The translations under genes and the position numbers were made by a program. Positions 23,904 through 32,811 of a stretch of DNA of 64,000 nucleotides are shown here, piece after piece (positions within the stretch are counted from its first letter, which is position 1; each line of letters starts with the position of its first letter). The notes under the pieces are model-generated. The model was given only the letters and a program-made list of their open reading frames with translations. It ran no database searches and was not told the DNA's origin. This DNA is from Armatimonas rosea (GTDB taxonomy: Bacteria; Armatimonadota; Armatimonadia; Armatimonadales; Armatimonadaceae), in contig NZ_JACHGW010000001.1 in the NCBI RefSeq assembly GCF_014202505.1, positions 1,488,001 to 1,552,000 of the forward strand, given 5' to 3'.

Positions 23904-25451
23904 ATGCGGTTAATCCCTCCAATCAAGAGACTGGCAGTCCTCCTGGGCGCATGTCTTGCACTGCTTCCCCTCGGGGCTGTGGTGCATGCCCAAGAAGCGA
24001 CACCCGCGCCTGCTCCGGCAGCAGCGACCGTTACTGGTGATCCCAATGGAATTACCAACCCGGACTTTATCACCAAGTACGATGGGAGCATGAAGGACGA
24101 CAAAGGGAAGGTTCTCAATGAGAAAGCCCCTGATCTTTCTGCGGGAGATACTGCTTGGGTGCTGGGAGCCTCCGCCCTCGTGCTCTTTATGACACCGGGT
24201 CTTGCTCTCTTCTACGCAGGGATGGCACGGGCGAAGAACGTCCTCAATGTCCTGATGCAGAGCTTTATCGCCATGGCGATCGTCACCGTGGTCTGGGTGG
24301 TGGTGGGCTACTCGCTGGCCTTTGCACCCGGAAGTGGAGCGACCGCAGGATTCCTCGGTGGCCCGGACTTCGTCATGCTCAAGGGAGTCGGACAGACAAC
24401 CTTCACCTGGAACGGGACCGCGATGACGATCCCGCACCAGGTCTTCATGGCGTTCCAGATGATGTTTGCGGTGATCACCCCAGCCCTCATCTCTGGCGCG
24501 ATTGTCGAGCGCATGAAGTTCTCCGCCTACTGCGTCTTTATCGCGGTCTGGAGCCTGCTGGTCTACGCCCCGATGGCCCACATGGTCTGGGGAGCGGGCG
24601 GTATGCTCTTTAAGATGGGGGCACTGGACTTCGCCGGAGGAACCGTCATCCACATGACCTCCGGGTTCTCCGCTCTTGTTCTGGTATTCCTGCTGGGCAA
24701 ACGCCGGCTCTCGTCGCACGAGGACACCCGTCCCCACAACCTGCCCATGACCCTGATCGGCACCGGTATCCTCTGGTTTGGCTGGTTTGGCTTCAACGCG
24801 GGCTCCGCGGGCGCTGCCAATGGCCTTGCGGGAAGCGCCTTCATGGTGACCCATATCGCCGCCGCCACCGCCGGGCTTGTCTGGGTTCTGCTGGAGTGGG
24901 TGCACGTCAAGCAGCCCACCGCCTTGGGCTTTGCCTCGGGGGCGGTTGCGGGCCTGGTTGCGATCACCCCCGCCTCGGGCTTTGTCTCTCCGACATCGGC
25001 GCTCATTATCGGCGCGGTTGTCCCCTTTATCTCCTATGGCATGATCCAGCTCAAGAACAAGCTGAAGGCCTACGACGATACCCTGGATGTCTTTGCGGTT
25101 CATGGAATGGGCGGTGTGTGGGGAGCGGTCGCGACCGGTATCTTCGCCGATAAGGCCGTCAACTCCCTGGTGCCCGACGACCGTGGGGCGCTGATGAAGG
25201 CTCAGTTTGCGAGTATTGGCATGGCGATCCTGCTCGGTGTCGTGGGGACGGTGGTGATTACCCTGATCCTGAAGGCCATCTTCAAGGGGATCGCGGTTAG
25301 CGCCAACGAAGAGGAAGCGGGCCTGGACCTCACCCAGCACGGGGAGACGGGCTATGTCCACGGGAACGGCGGCGCGGAAGTGACCTTCTCCGGTGGCCAT
25401 GGCGCACCGACCATGGCTTCTTCTCTGCACCCCGCAGAGTCGACCCACTAG
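23904..25451 (+). CDS. amtB: Ammonium transporter (Amt family)
   Basis: A 515-residue Amt/MEP/Rh channel with an N-terminal signal peptide (cut near VHAQ), a 50-residue periplasmic lead and eleven membrane helices. The pore twin His appear in GGTVIHMTSGF and VFAVHGMGGVWG, and the ammonium-site Asp in GALDFAGG. The C-terminal tail after residue ~470 is cytoplasmic and is where P-II proteins bind in AmtB. AAAGGA precedes the ATG. It moves ammonium into the cell and is presumably gated by the upstream P-II protein. Confidence 0.95.
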   Translation: MRLIPPIKRLAVLLGACLALLPLGAVVHAQEATPAPAPAAATVTGDPNGITNPDFITKYDGSMKDDKGKVLNEKAPDLSAGDTAWVLGASALVLFMTPGLALFYAGMARAKNVLNVLMQSFIAMAIVTVVWVVVGYSLAFAPGSGATAGFLGGPDFVMLKGVGQTTFTWNGTAMTIPHQVFMAFQMMFAVITPALISGAIVERMKFSAYCVFIAVWSLLVYAPMAHMVWGAGGMLFKMGALDFAGGTVIHMTSGFSALVLVFLLGKRRLSSHEDTRPHNLPMTLIGTGILWFGWFGFNAGSAGAANGLAGSAFMVTHIAAATAGLVWVLLEWVHVKQPTALGFASGAVAGLVAITPASGFVSPTSALIIGAVVPFISYGMIQLKNKLKAYDDTLDVFAVHGMGGVWGAVATGIFADKAVNSLVPDDRGALMKAQFASIGMAILLGVVGTVVITLILKAIFKGIAVSANEEEAGLDLTQHGETGYVHGNGGAEVTFSGGHGAPTMASSLHPAESTH

Positions 25452-25456
25452 ACAAC

Positions 25457-25503
25457 AAAAAATCGGGGCCGGGAGCTACTGAGCTCCTGGCCCCGATTTT
25501 TTT
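25457..25503. terminator. Bidirectional terminator
   Basis: A long stem (AATCGGGGCCGGGAGCT with one mismatch to its partner) flanked by A-run and T-run. It lies between convergent amtB and the secreted-protein gene at 25512 and can stop transcription from both sides. Confidence 0.9.
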
Positions 25504-25511
25504 ATGCCCGC

Positions 25512-26135
25512 TTAGTTTGCCGACTTGCTGGCGGCAGCCTTGATCAGCTCCAGCAAGGTGATCGAGCGGTCGAAGAGGAGCACGCGCTCGATGTAGGCGG
25601 AGATGGCCAGGTCCTGAACCACCGACTTGGGAGCCTTGCTGGGCTCTTTGCCGTACTCCTTGGGAACGCGCTTGCCCCCAAAGAACTTCTCACTCTGCTG
25701 CTCAATCTCGTCTTTTTGGGTCGGAGTGAGGATCTCACGGAGCGACTCCAGAACCTCGGCGACTGTCTTACGGGTGGTCTCAAGGCGCCGGGAGGCCGCG
25801 AGGCGCTGGGTCTCCCCGATACGCTTCTCAATCGTCTCGGGGAAGGTGCCCTCGGCAATCGCCTGCGCACGAGCCTTGGCCACCTCACCGGTAAGTCCCA
25901 CCAGTGCTTCGTCGTCCTGCCGGTTGAGCTCGACCGCGCGCTCGCGTGCCTTCTTCAGGATCGGGAGGAGCTTCTCGATCTGCGGCGCGGTGAGCTTGAG
26001 CGGTGTCAGCGACTGGAGCAGGCTCAGATCCGCGATATGCTCTTGGACGGCAAGGGCTTTCTTGGCGGTATCGGTTGGCACCGCAGGGGCCTGCTGAGGA
26101 GCCAGCAGGCAGAGGGCAAAAAACAGTGCATTCAT
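25512..26135 (-). CDS. Secreted LTxxQ-type helical protein
   Basis: A 207-residue protein with a signal peptide (MNALFFALCLLAPQQAPA) and a charged, helical mature part. Two LTxxQ motifs, LTAPQIEKLL and LTPTQKDEIE, resemble Spy/CpxP-type periplasmic proteins that sense or buffer envelope stress. Start MNALFF at 26135 is chosen because TACAAT lies five bases upstream, fitting a leaderless mRNA. Assignment to the Spy family is only by motif. Confidence 0.6.
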   Translation of the reverse strand: MNALFFALCLLAPQQAPAVPTDTAKKALAVQEHIADLSLLQSLTPLKLTAPQIEKLLPILKKARERAVELNRQDDEALVGLTGEVAKARAQAIAEGTFPETIEKRIGETQRLAASRRLETTRKTVAEVLESLREILTPTQKDEIEQQSEKFFGGKRVPKEYGKEPSKAPKSVVQDLAISAYIERVLLFDRSITLLELIKAAASKSAN

Positions 26136-26168
26136 GCCGCATTGTAGCATGACTGGGAGAATACTAGC

Positions 26169-28865
26169 CTACGCTGCCCGTCTGTGGCTCGCTTGCTGCT
26201 GGAAGAGCTGCTCCATCTGAAGCACGGTGAGCGGGCGCGCAAAGAGGTAGCCTTGTGCCTGCTGGCAGTTCAAGTCGCGCAGCGCGGCGGCCTGCTCCGC
26301 GGTCTCAACTCCCTCACTGGTCACCTTCAACGAGAGGGCGCGGGCCAGGTGGATAATGGCCTCGACAATCGCAGCATTCTCTTTATGCTCGATCATGTGG
26401 GAGATAAACGAGCGGTCGATCTTCAAGGTATCCAAGGGGAGGTTACTCAGGTAGGCCATCGACGAGTACCCGGTTCCAAAGTCATCGACCGCGATCTGCA
26501 CGCCGAGGGCCTTCAGGCGCTGGAGGATGCTGGCTGCGCCGTGGGGGTCCTGCATCATCACACCCTCCGTGATCTCCAGGGTGAGGTGCTTGGCACTCAG
26601 CTGGCTCTCCGAGAGGATCATCTGGACGGCTTTATCGAGGTCGGTGCGCTGGAACTGGCGGGTGGAGATATTGACACTGACGCTCAAGGGGGTGGCGAGC
26701 TGCTGGTTCCAGATGCCCATCTGCTTGCTGGCGGTACGCAGGACCCAGTAGTCGAGGCTGATAGAGAGTCCTGCCTCCTCGGCGATATTGACAAAGCGTG
26801 TCGGCGCGATCGGCCCAAGGCGGGGGTGGTGCCAGCGTGCCAGGGCCTCGACTCCCACCAGCCGGCCATCCACCAGCGAGACAATGGGCTGATAGCAGAG
26901 CGTGAGCTCGTCGTTGCTGAGGGCATGGCGCAGGTCGGACTCCAGGGCGAGGCGCTCTTGGATATGCTGGTTCATGCTCTCGTCAAAGGTCGTGTGGCGC
27001 CCCTTGCCCTCTTCTTTGGAGCGGTACATGGCGATATCGGCCTTGCGGAGCATCTCACCCACCGACGAGTTGGGAGTGCTGTAGACCACACCGATACTGG
27101 CACGTCCAAAGACCTCCTGGCCCTCTAGCTGGAAGCTCTCCTCCATCTCCACACGGATGCGCTCGGCGAGCTGCTCGACGACCTGAGGAGTGGAGAAGTG
27201 CTCCACAAGGATCGTGAACTCATCGCCTCCAAGGCGGGCGAGCAGGCGATGAGGCCCGAGAACCCCTGTAATGCGCTTGGTGATCTGCTTGAGTAGGATA
27301 TCGCCCGCTTCGTGGCCCAGGGTATCGTTGACCAGCTTAAAGTTATCTAGATCCAGGAACAACACGGCGACTTGGCGACCATCGCGGCGGCCACGGGCGA
27401 GGGCTTGCTCCAGGCGGTCCTGAAAGAGCCGGCGGTTGGGCAGGCCAGTGAGGGCATCGTGCTGTGCTTGGTGGAGCAGGCGGTCTTCGAAGCGCACTCG
27501 GTCTGTGACATCCAGGGCAACTCCAATAACGCCTAGGATATTTTGTTCCGAATCGCGCAGGGGGCTACACTGGACATCGAAGTACCGCGGCCCAATGGGC
27601 ATGGTCCAGGCGCGCTCCTCTCCCGAGAGGACATCGAGCAGGCGGCGTCCGTGCTCCGATTCCTCGCGGAAGTGGAAGCGCCGAAAGACCGAGCGCCCGA
27701 CAACCTTGCTGGACTTAATACCGATACTCTGCATCCCGCGCCCTTCAAAGAAGGTCACGTTGGCTTTCTCATCGAGGGCGAAGACCACCACCGGGAGGTT
27801 GGCAAGGACAGCCTGTAGCCGTGCCTGCATCTCCGACATGGAGCTCATGGCACTGTGGAGCTCGACAGTGCGCTCTCCCACTCGCCGCTCCAGGAGGTCA
27901 CGGTCTTGCTGGATGATCTGCCGCTGCCAGAAGAACTCCCGCACCATCCCCGCCAGCTCATAGACCTCCTGGGTATCGGGCTGAAAGCTCTCAATGGGGG
28001 AGCTGGTATCGGCACGAAGACAGCTGGTTAAGAGCTTCAGCGGCGCACTGACCCAGTGGTAGAGGGCGATAGTGAGGACTAAGATGAGCGCGGAGCTGAA
28101 GCCAAAGAGCCAGAGAGGGGTTGCCCGGAGTGCCTCTTGCTGCATCGTGAGCAGAGGCATGGGAAACTTCAAGTGGAGATGCGCGACAATCTCATCGTCG
28201 CTACGAAGCGGGATCTCGAGGTTGGCCTTGCCCTTGTCTAGACCGGGGAGGGGTGGGTGCTCTGTGGGAGAGAGGCTCACCTCTGCACCCGTGAGCTTCG
28301 CAAACTGCTGGCAGGTCGCCTCATTCCAGAGGCGCCCGACGAGAAGAAACCCTCCAATCGGGCTGGCACGGATCACATCGTCGGTGGGGTGGATTGTTGC
28401 CCCCCGCAGCTCGAGGACACCCTCAGGGGTCTCGACAAAGAAGTGCGCGAGGCGGGTCATGCTGAGCCGGGCACGGAGCTGTGTGGGGGTCAGGGGAGAC
28501 GTTGCGGTCTGGCTGTACTTGACACGCTGGTAGATAACCTGTCCTTGGTCATCAAAGGCCCAGACCGCATCCAGGTCCGTTTTTTCAAAGGCCGTCCCCA
28601 GCAGGCTATCCCCCATGGTCGCGGTGGGGTGTTTGAGGTAAGTGACCAGCTCGGTCTGGAGGCTCTCCTTCTCGCTAAAGTTTTTGAGCGAGTTGTCCAT
28701 GAGCTGGAGGAGCCCCTGAGCGCGGTGACGCTCCTCAGACTTTAGGATCTGTGTGGCGCGTTCAAGATCGTGCTGTTGTTGTGCCTGCCAGGAATAGAGA
28801 CCCAAAAAGCAACAAAGAAAACAGATTCCTAGTAGTAACGCAACTTTAGTTTGTAACGAACGCAT
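26169..28865 (-). CDS. Membrane-bound GGDEF/EAL c-di-GMP enzyme with sensor and PAS domains
   Basis: An 898-residue signalling protein. Two helices (residues 8-26 and ~250-272) bracket a CHASE4-like periplasmic sensor; a HAMP-like/coil region and a PAS domain (~355-460) follow. The GGDEF domain (~465-630) has an intact LARLGGDEFTIL active site, and the EAL domain (~640-890) has VGVEALARWHHP, the family Glu, and DDFGTGYSS. Both cyclase and phosphodiesterase motifs look complete, so it may be bifunctional. It would link an external signal to c-di-GMP levels. It is a single-gene unit. Confidence 0.93.
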   Translation of the reverse strand: MRSLQTKVALLLGICFLCCFLGLYSWQAQQQHDLERATQILKSEERHRAQGLLQLMDNSLKNFSEKESLQTELVTYLKHPTATMGDSLLGTAFEKTDLDAVWAFDDQGQVIYQRVKYSQTATSPLTPTQLRARLSMTRLAHFFVETPEGVLELRGATIHPTDDVIRASPIGGFLLVGRLWNEATCQQFAKLTGAEVSLSPTEHPPLPGLDKGKANLEIPLRSDDEIVAHLHLKFPMPLLTMQQEALRATPLWLFGFSSALILVLTIALYHWVSAPLKLLTSCLRADTSSPIESFQPDTQEVYELAGMVREFFWQRQIIQQDRDLLERRVGERTVELHSAMSSMSEMQARLQAVLANLPVVVFALDEKANVTFFEGRGMQSIGIKSSKVVGRSVFRRFHFREESEHGRRLLDVLSGEERAWTMPIGPRYFDVQCSPLRDSEQNILGVIGVALDVTDRVRFEDRLLHQAQHDALTGLPNRRLFQDRLEQALARGRRDGRQVAVLFLDLDNFKLVNDTLGHEAGDILLKQITKRITGVLGPHRLLARLGGDEFTILVEHFSTPQVVEQLAERIRVEMEESFQLEGQEVFGRASIGVVYSTPNSSVGEMLRKADIAMYRSKEEGKGRHTTFDESMNQHIQERLALESDLRHALSNDELTLCYQPIVSLVDGRLVGVEALARWHHPRLGPIAPTRFVNIAEEAGLSISLDYWVLRTASKQMGIWNQQLATPLSVSVNISTRQFQRTDLDKAVQMILSESQLSAKHLTLEITEGVMMQDPHGAASILQRLKALGVQIAVDDFGTGYSSMAYLSNLPLDTLKIDRSFISHMIEHKENAAIVEAIIHLARALSLKVTSEGVETAEQAAALRDLNCQQAQGYLFARPLTVLQMEQLFQQQASHRRAA

Positions 28866-28908
28866 CCTCTTCTTGATTTTCGGAAGGACACGCCCGGCTC
28901 TTTAAACT

Positions 28909-29664
28909 TTATTCGAAGAACCGGTATTTTAGCAGGGTTAACATTGCTTGAAGGAAGTCTGTGGGGCGGATCTTCTTTCCCTGGGCGAGGGTGCGTGCCC
29001 GGTACGCAATCGGGAGCTCGTGGATCTTGATGCCACGCTTGAGGACCTTGGCGGTGACCTCGGGGCAGAAGTCAAAGCGCTGGGAGTGGAGCGTAAACTG
29101 CCGCAGGACATCCATCCGAAACATCTTGTAGCAGGTCGCCTCATCGGTGAGACGGGCACGGGGAAAGAGGAGATTGGCGGTGGTGGTCAGCAGGAAGTTG
29201 GCGAGGCGGTTGGCGGGCTGCATGTTCTCGACCTTCCCTGCGAAGCGCGAGCCATAGACCACTTGCGCCTCGCCGGAGAGCAGGGGAGCCAGCAGGCGTG
29301 GGTAGTCTTCTGGGTTGTACTCCAGGTCGGCGTCCTGGACCACGAGGTAGTCTCCCGCCGCCGCCCCGATCGCCGTGACAATCGCCGCGCCCTTGCCTCG
29401 GTTTTGAGGGTGGTAAAGGACGCGGACATTGTCCCAGACCCCCTCGACCTCATTTTTCAGGAGCTCACGGGTGCCATCGGTGCTACCGTCATCGACCAGA
29501 AGAATCTCCATCGGCACCGGGACAGCGCGGATGCGCTCCAGGATCTGCAGGAGCGTGTTCTTCTCGTTGTAGACCGGAATCGCGACCGAGAGCAAGTACG
29601 TCGGAGCGCTCACAGGGCGTGAGCGCTCCGTCGGAAGAGTGGGAGCCAGGGCATCGGTGACCAT
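28909..29664 (-). CDS. Family 2 glycosyltransferase
   Basis: A 251-residue GT2 enzyme of the dolichyl-phosphate-mannose synthase or polyprenyl glycosyltransferase type. SVAIPVYNEKNTL begins the nucleotide-sugar domain, LLVDDGSTDGT is the conserved loop, QDADLEYNPEDYP carries the metal-binding DAD, and GSRF follows. No C-terminal membrane anchors are present. TATCCT lies seven bases before the ATG with no Shine-Dalgarno. Likely transfers a sugar to a lipid carrier for surface glycan synthesis. Confidence 0.88.
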   Translation of the reverse strand: MVTDALAPTLPTERSRPVSAPTYLLSVAIPVYNEKNTLLQILERIRAVPVPMEILLVDDGSTDGTRELLKNEVEGVWDNVRVLYHPQNRGKGAAIVTAIGAAAGDYLVVQDADLEYNPEDYPRLLAPLLSGEAQVVYGSRFAGKVENMQPANRLANFLLTTTANLLFPRARLTDEATCYKMFRMDVLRQFTLHSQRFDFCPEVTAKVLKRGIKIHELPIAYRARTLAQGKKIRPTDFLQAMLTLLKYRFFE

Positions 29665-29712
29665 TGTACCTAGGATACCGCTCCCCGGCTCATTTTGTTC
29701 CCAAGGGCTAGC

Positions 29713-31491
29713 CTAGTCCAGCTTCGGTCTCAGGTCATTGGGATGCTCTTGGTGCCAGGTAACACGGCCTGGGAACGAGGGGCGGGCGAGAGCGAGTGCC
29801 TTCTCCCGCGCCTCAACGGCCTTGGCTTCGTCCCCGATTGCGTACCAGGCGGTGCAGACCTGCTCCCAGAAGAAGTAGTCCCCCTCATACTGCTTGGGGA
29901 AGTGGCGGCTCTGATCGGCGTGGGCGGTCAGGGCTTGTTGCAGCGCTTTCTCCGCCTCGGCGCGCCGTCCCAGGAGCCCAAGAACCTGGGTTTTCTTGAG
30001 CAAGAAGTTATGGTCTGGTGTGCGGGTCGCTGCCTCTTCGGCCTGAATGGCTTCTAGCGCCTCGGGCAGGGTGGCTCGGTGGCGCATGAGCTCGGTGGAG
30101 CGTGCACTCTCGAAGCGCTGGCGCAGCTCCTTACCCTCGAAGTCGGCGCTGAGGGGCATCTTGACCAGGATGGGCCAGTAGTCCGGGACAAAGTCGCTCT
30201 GTGGGGTAGGCGTGAGGGTGACGCTGGCCTGGCGGTAGTCCGGGAGGAGGGTCTCCTGTGCCAGCATCACCCGCCGCCCCTCGCGCTCCAGGGCAGGCCC
30301 GTGCAGGTTGGTGGGAGCGGCGGCAAAGCGTAGCGTGACACTCTTGGAGGCAGTGGGCCGGGCGGCAGTGGGAATGAACCACGTGCCCTGGAGTACCTCA
30401 CCACTGCGAAGAACGGGCTGCGCTCCCAGGTTCTTGAGGCTCCACTCTTTGGTGAGGAGCTGGCGGTTGTAGATGTCCTGGCACTTGTAGCCCCCCCCGA
30501 CAAGCTGAACCTGCCAGTCTCGGGGGAGCTCGGCGGTTCCCCAGGCCCCCGACGGCTTCCAGGCGTAGTCCTTAAAGGTCTTCCCGGCGGTGTAGAGAAC
30601 AAAGACAGCACCCTGTGGGTTGACCCGGATATCGCGCACCTGGATCGTGCGCTCCCCGAGCTTCACCTCCGCGATCGTGTGCTCCAGCTTCTCTTGCCAG
30701 AGTACCTTCTCTTTCTCCAGGTCGAGGACACGTGCTCCGGGGAACTCGCCGGAGAAGAGTGTGGGGCTCTCGGGCTGGTTGTACTCTAGCTCGATCCGAT
30801 TGAAAGGCTCCCAGTCTCCGTCGCGCTGGACAAACCCTTCGTAGCGCTTGGGGAGCTGCGTGGCCGGATCGACCACCAAGACGACCCGCATCGTGCCTTC
30901 CCAGCTCTTCATGGTCACCTGGAAGCGCTGGAAGGTCTTGCCGTTCTCTGTGGTATCGCTGAGAGTCTCTAGGCTACCCGTCCAGCCGCTACGCTTGAGG
31001 TCGTGGATCAGGGAGGTGATGGTGAACCCGCTTCGGCTGAGCGAGTTGTTGAGAGGCTTCGCCGGCTGGACGATCACCTTGTTGCTCTCGCGGAGCCACT
31101 GGTAGTGCTTGCCATCGCGAATCACTACAGTCGAGCTTGGGGTCTCGGTGCGGGAGACCTCTCCCACTTTCCACCAGCGCTCGGTGTTGCTGCCTTGCTC
31201 CCAGGCCACTTCATGGAACGTGCGGACACCGTCGAGAGCGTGCTCGATCCGGCCAAGGACCGCAGCGGCGGCGAACTTGGGCTGGAGAAAGAGGCCCGCT
31301 CCCACGGCGGCGACTGCCCCGCCGTAGCTAAGGATCAAGCGGCGCTTGCGCTGGCTCTGTGCCCGCAGGCCAGCCTTGTCGTCGTGCTGGGCGGCGAGGC
31401 GCTTGACCCGCAGGCGGAGATCGTCGGAGACGCGCTGGGCGGGGTAGGACTCGGTGAGGGCGTTGGGGGTGGTCTTCGTGTTTTCGTTCAT
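29713..31491 (-). CDS. Anti-sigma-like membrane protein with periplasmic LolA/RseB-like and TPR regions
   Basis: A 592-residue protein starting MNENTKTT, seven bases after the ECF sigma gene. Residues 1-50 are cytoplasmic and charged, 52-69 form one membrane helix, and the rest is periplasmic. After the helix, VLGRIEHALDGVRTFHEV and the following strands resemble LolA/RseB-like domains; the last ~90 residues (LLKKTQVLGLLGRRAEAEKALQQAL) look like TPR helices. The position and topology indicate the regulator of the neighbouring sigma factor, but no classical anti-sigma zinc motif is visible. Sensing of envelope lipid or lipoprotein state is inference. Confidence 0.7.
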   Translation of the reverse strand: MNENTKTTPNALTESYPAQRVSDDLRLRVKRLAAQHDDKAGLRAQSQRKRRLILSYGGAVAAVGAGLFLQPKFAAAAVLGRIEHALDGVRTFHEVAWEQGSNTERWWKVGEVSRTETPSSTVVIRDGKHYQWLRESNKVIVQPAKPLNNSLSRSGFTITSLIHDLKRSGWTGSLETLSDTTENGKTFQRFQVTMKSWEGTMRVVLVVDPATQLPKRYEGFVQRDGDWEPFNRIELEYNQPESPTLFSGEFPGARVLDLEKEKVLWQEKLEHTIAEVKLGERTIQVRDIRVNPQGAVFVLYTAGKTFKDYAWKPSGAWGTAELPRDWQVQLVGGGYKCQDIYNRQLLTKEWSLKNLGAQPVLRSGEVLQGTWFIPTAARPTASKSVTLRFAAAPTNLHGPALEREGRRVMLAQETLLPDYRQASVTLTPTPQSDFVPDYWPILVKMPLSADFEGKELRQRFESARSTELMRHRATLPEALEAIQAEEAATRTPDHNFLLKKTQVLGLLGRRAEAEKALQQALTAHADQSRHFPKQYEGDYFFWEQVCTAWYAIGDEAKAVEAREKALALARPSFPGRVTWHQEHPNDLRPKLD

Positions 31492-31498
31492 GGTCGTA

Positions 31499-32071
31499 TT
31501 ACTCCGCCTCAAGGAAAAGAAAGTAGGCAGCGCCACGGGTGAGCAAGGTGGCTCGGGCACGCTGCAAGAGAGAGTTGATGGCTGCGGGGGACTTTCCCAG
31601 CACGGTGGCGATCTGGGCGATACTCAGGCCCTCGAGGTGCTGGAGCAGGAGCACCTCTTTTTGCTCGGGCTTGAGGCCATCGACCAGGCTCCAGACCGCC
31701 TGTCGTCGCTCGGCCGCCAGGAGCTTCTCCGCGGGGTCGGCCCCCTCCTCGGCCCAGTCGCCGTCTTCAATGTCCAGAGAGCTCAGAGCGGGCTGGCGCT
31801 TTTGCTTGCGGGCTCGGTCGATCAGCTTGCGCCGTGCGATTCCCAGGAGCCAGGGAAAGGGATCGGTGTGGGGACGGAGGGTGTGCAGCGACGAAAACGC
31901 TGCTGCGAAGGTCTCCGCCGTGATGTCCTCGGCCTCGGCGCGGATCGGGAGCCGCCGGGAGATATAGCCAAAGACATCCTCAAGGTAGCGCTCGTGCAGG
32001 GCATCCGCGGTCCACGGCTGTGTGCGGCTCGTGGAAAGCGTCTCTGCGGGGGGCTTGCGCCAAAGTGTCAT
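31499..32071 (-). CDS. ECF-type RNA polymerase sigma factor
   Basis: A 190-residue extracytoplasmic-function sigma factor. Region 2 is ALHERYLEDVFGYISRRL...AEDITAETF followed by PFPWLLGIARRKLIDR; region 4 is LKPEQKEVLLLQHLEGLSIAQIA with the HTH. The second ATG (32071) is preferred because TACGAT lies seven bases before it, in the leaderless arrangement; the ATG at 32080 would overlap that element. It pairs with the membrane protein encoded next. Confidence 0.88.
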   Translation of the reverse strand: MTLWRKPPAETLSTSRTQPWTADALHERYLEDVFGYISRRLPIRAEAEDITAETFAAAFSSLHTLRPHTDPFPWLLGIARRKLIDRARKQKRQPALSSLDIEDGDWAEEGADPAEKLLAAERRQAVWSLVDGLKPEQKEVLLLQHLEGLSIAQIATVLGKSPAAINSLLQRARATLLTRGAAYFLFLEAE

Positions 32072-32190
32072 CGTAATCATCGTAACCTGCTGCGTGTGGG
32101 ATTGGGGACGTCCTCACTCACAAATTACGCCGATGACGTGGAAAACTATCGGGGGGGATAGACTTTTTTTTCTGCGCGACGCAGGCAGGG

Positions 32191-32802
32191 CTAGAGTGCA
32201 ATCAGGCCGCGGCGGGCTCCGAGGGTGACGGCCTCGGTGCGGCTGGCGGCTCCCAGCTTGGCGAGGATCTGCGCGACATGGAACTTGGCGGTGTGGAGGG
32301 TCACCCCTAGCTTATGGGCGATCAGCTTATTGGGGAGCCCTTGGGCCATGAGCGCCAGCACCTCCAGCTCACGGTGGGTCAGGACATCGTCGACCGGAGC
32401 GGGCGTTGTGTGGGCCTGTGCCTCTTGCACCACGAGGCCCGCCGCCGCCGACTGGAGGGCGAGCATCAGGGTGTGGGCCTCGGAGTCGCGGCTCAGGTAG
32501 CCCCAGCCGGGGAGCGCCTCTGCCGCCTGGAGGAGCGGCAGGTCGCGGTTCGGCTGCTCGCCTAAGACAACCAGCGCAGGAGGCTCGGGCATGCGCTCGA
32601 TGGTCGCCAAGAGCGCCTCTAAGCCATCGCCGTCGTAGAGGATCGCATCGGGCGTCAGGCCAGGGAGCATCCGGGCGAGGGTCTCGGTGTTACTCGGGAG
32701 CTCTCCCTGCACGCAGATCGCCTCGGTCTCGCGTAGCAAGGCCGCCAGCCCGGCGCGAACCGGGGCATACGGCGCAACAATCAGCGTGCAGATTTTCTTC
32801 AT
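32191..32802 (-). CDS. LuxR-type regulator with degenerate receiver domain
   Basis: A 203-residue DNA-binding regulator. The C-terminal 60 residues are a standard LuxR helix-turn-helix (LTHRELEVLALMAQGLPNK, VTLHTAKFHVAQILAKLG). The N-terminal half has receiver length, but the acidic pair after the first strand is absent (LIVAPYAPVRAG) and the usual Lys is not apparent; an Asp remains in ILYDGDG. It is probably not phosphorylated in the usual way. It lies nine bases downstream of the HtrA-like protease gene, so the two are likely one unit. Confidence 0.82.
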   Translation of the reverse strand: MKKICTLIVAPYAPVRAGLAALLRETEAICVQGELPSNTETLARMLPGLTPDAILYDGDGLEALLATIERMPEPPALVVLGEQPNRDLPLLQAAEALPGWGYLSRDSEAHTLMLALQSAAAGLVVQEAQAHTTPAPVDDVLTHRELEVLALMAQGLPNKLIAHKLGVTLHTAKFHVAQILAKLGAASRTEAVTLGARRGLIAL

Positions 32803-32811
32803 ATGCCTTAT

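Noticed and set aside
23910-25448. Long open frame (512 codons) antisense to amtB
   Set aside because: It mirrors the amtB gene codon for codon, has biased Arg/His/Gly composition and no recognisable domain; it results from high GC at third codon positions.
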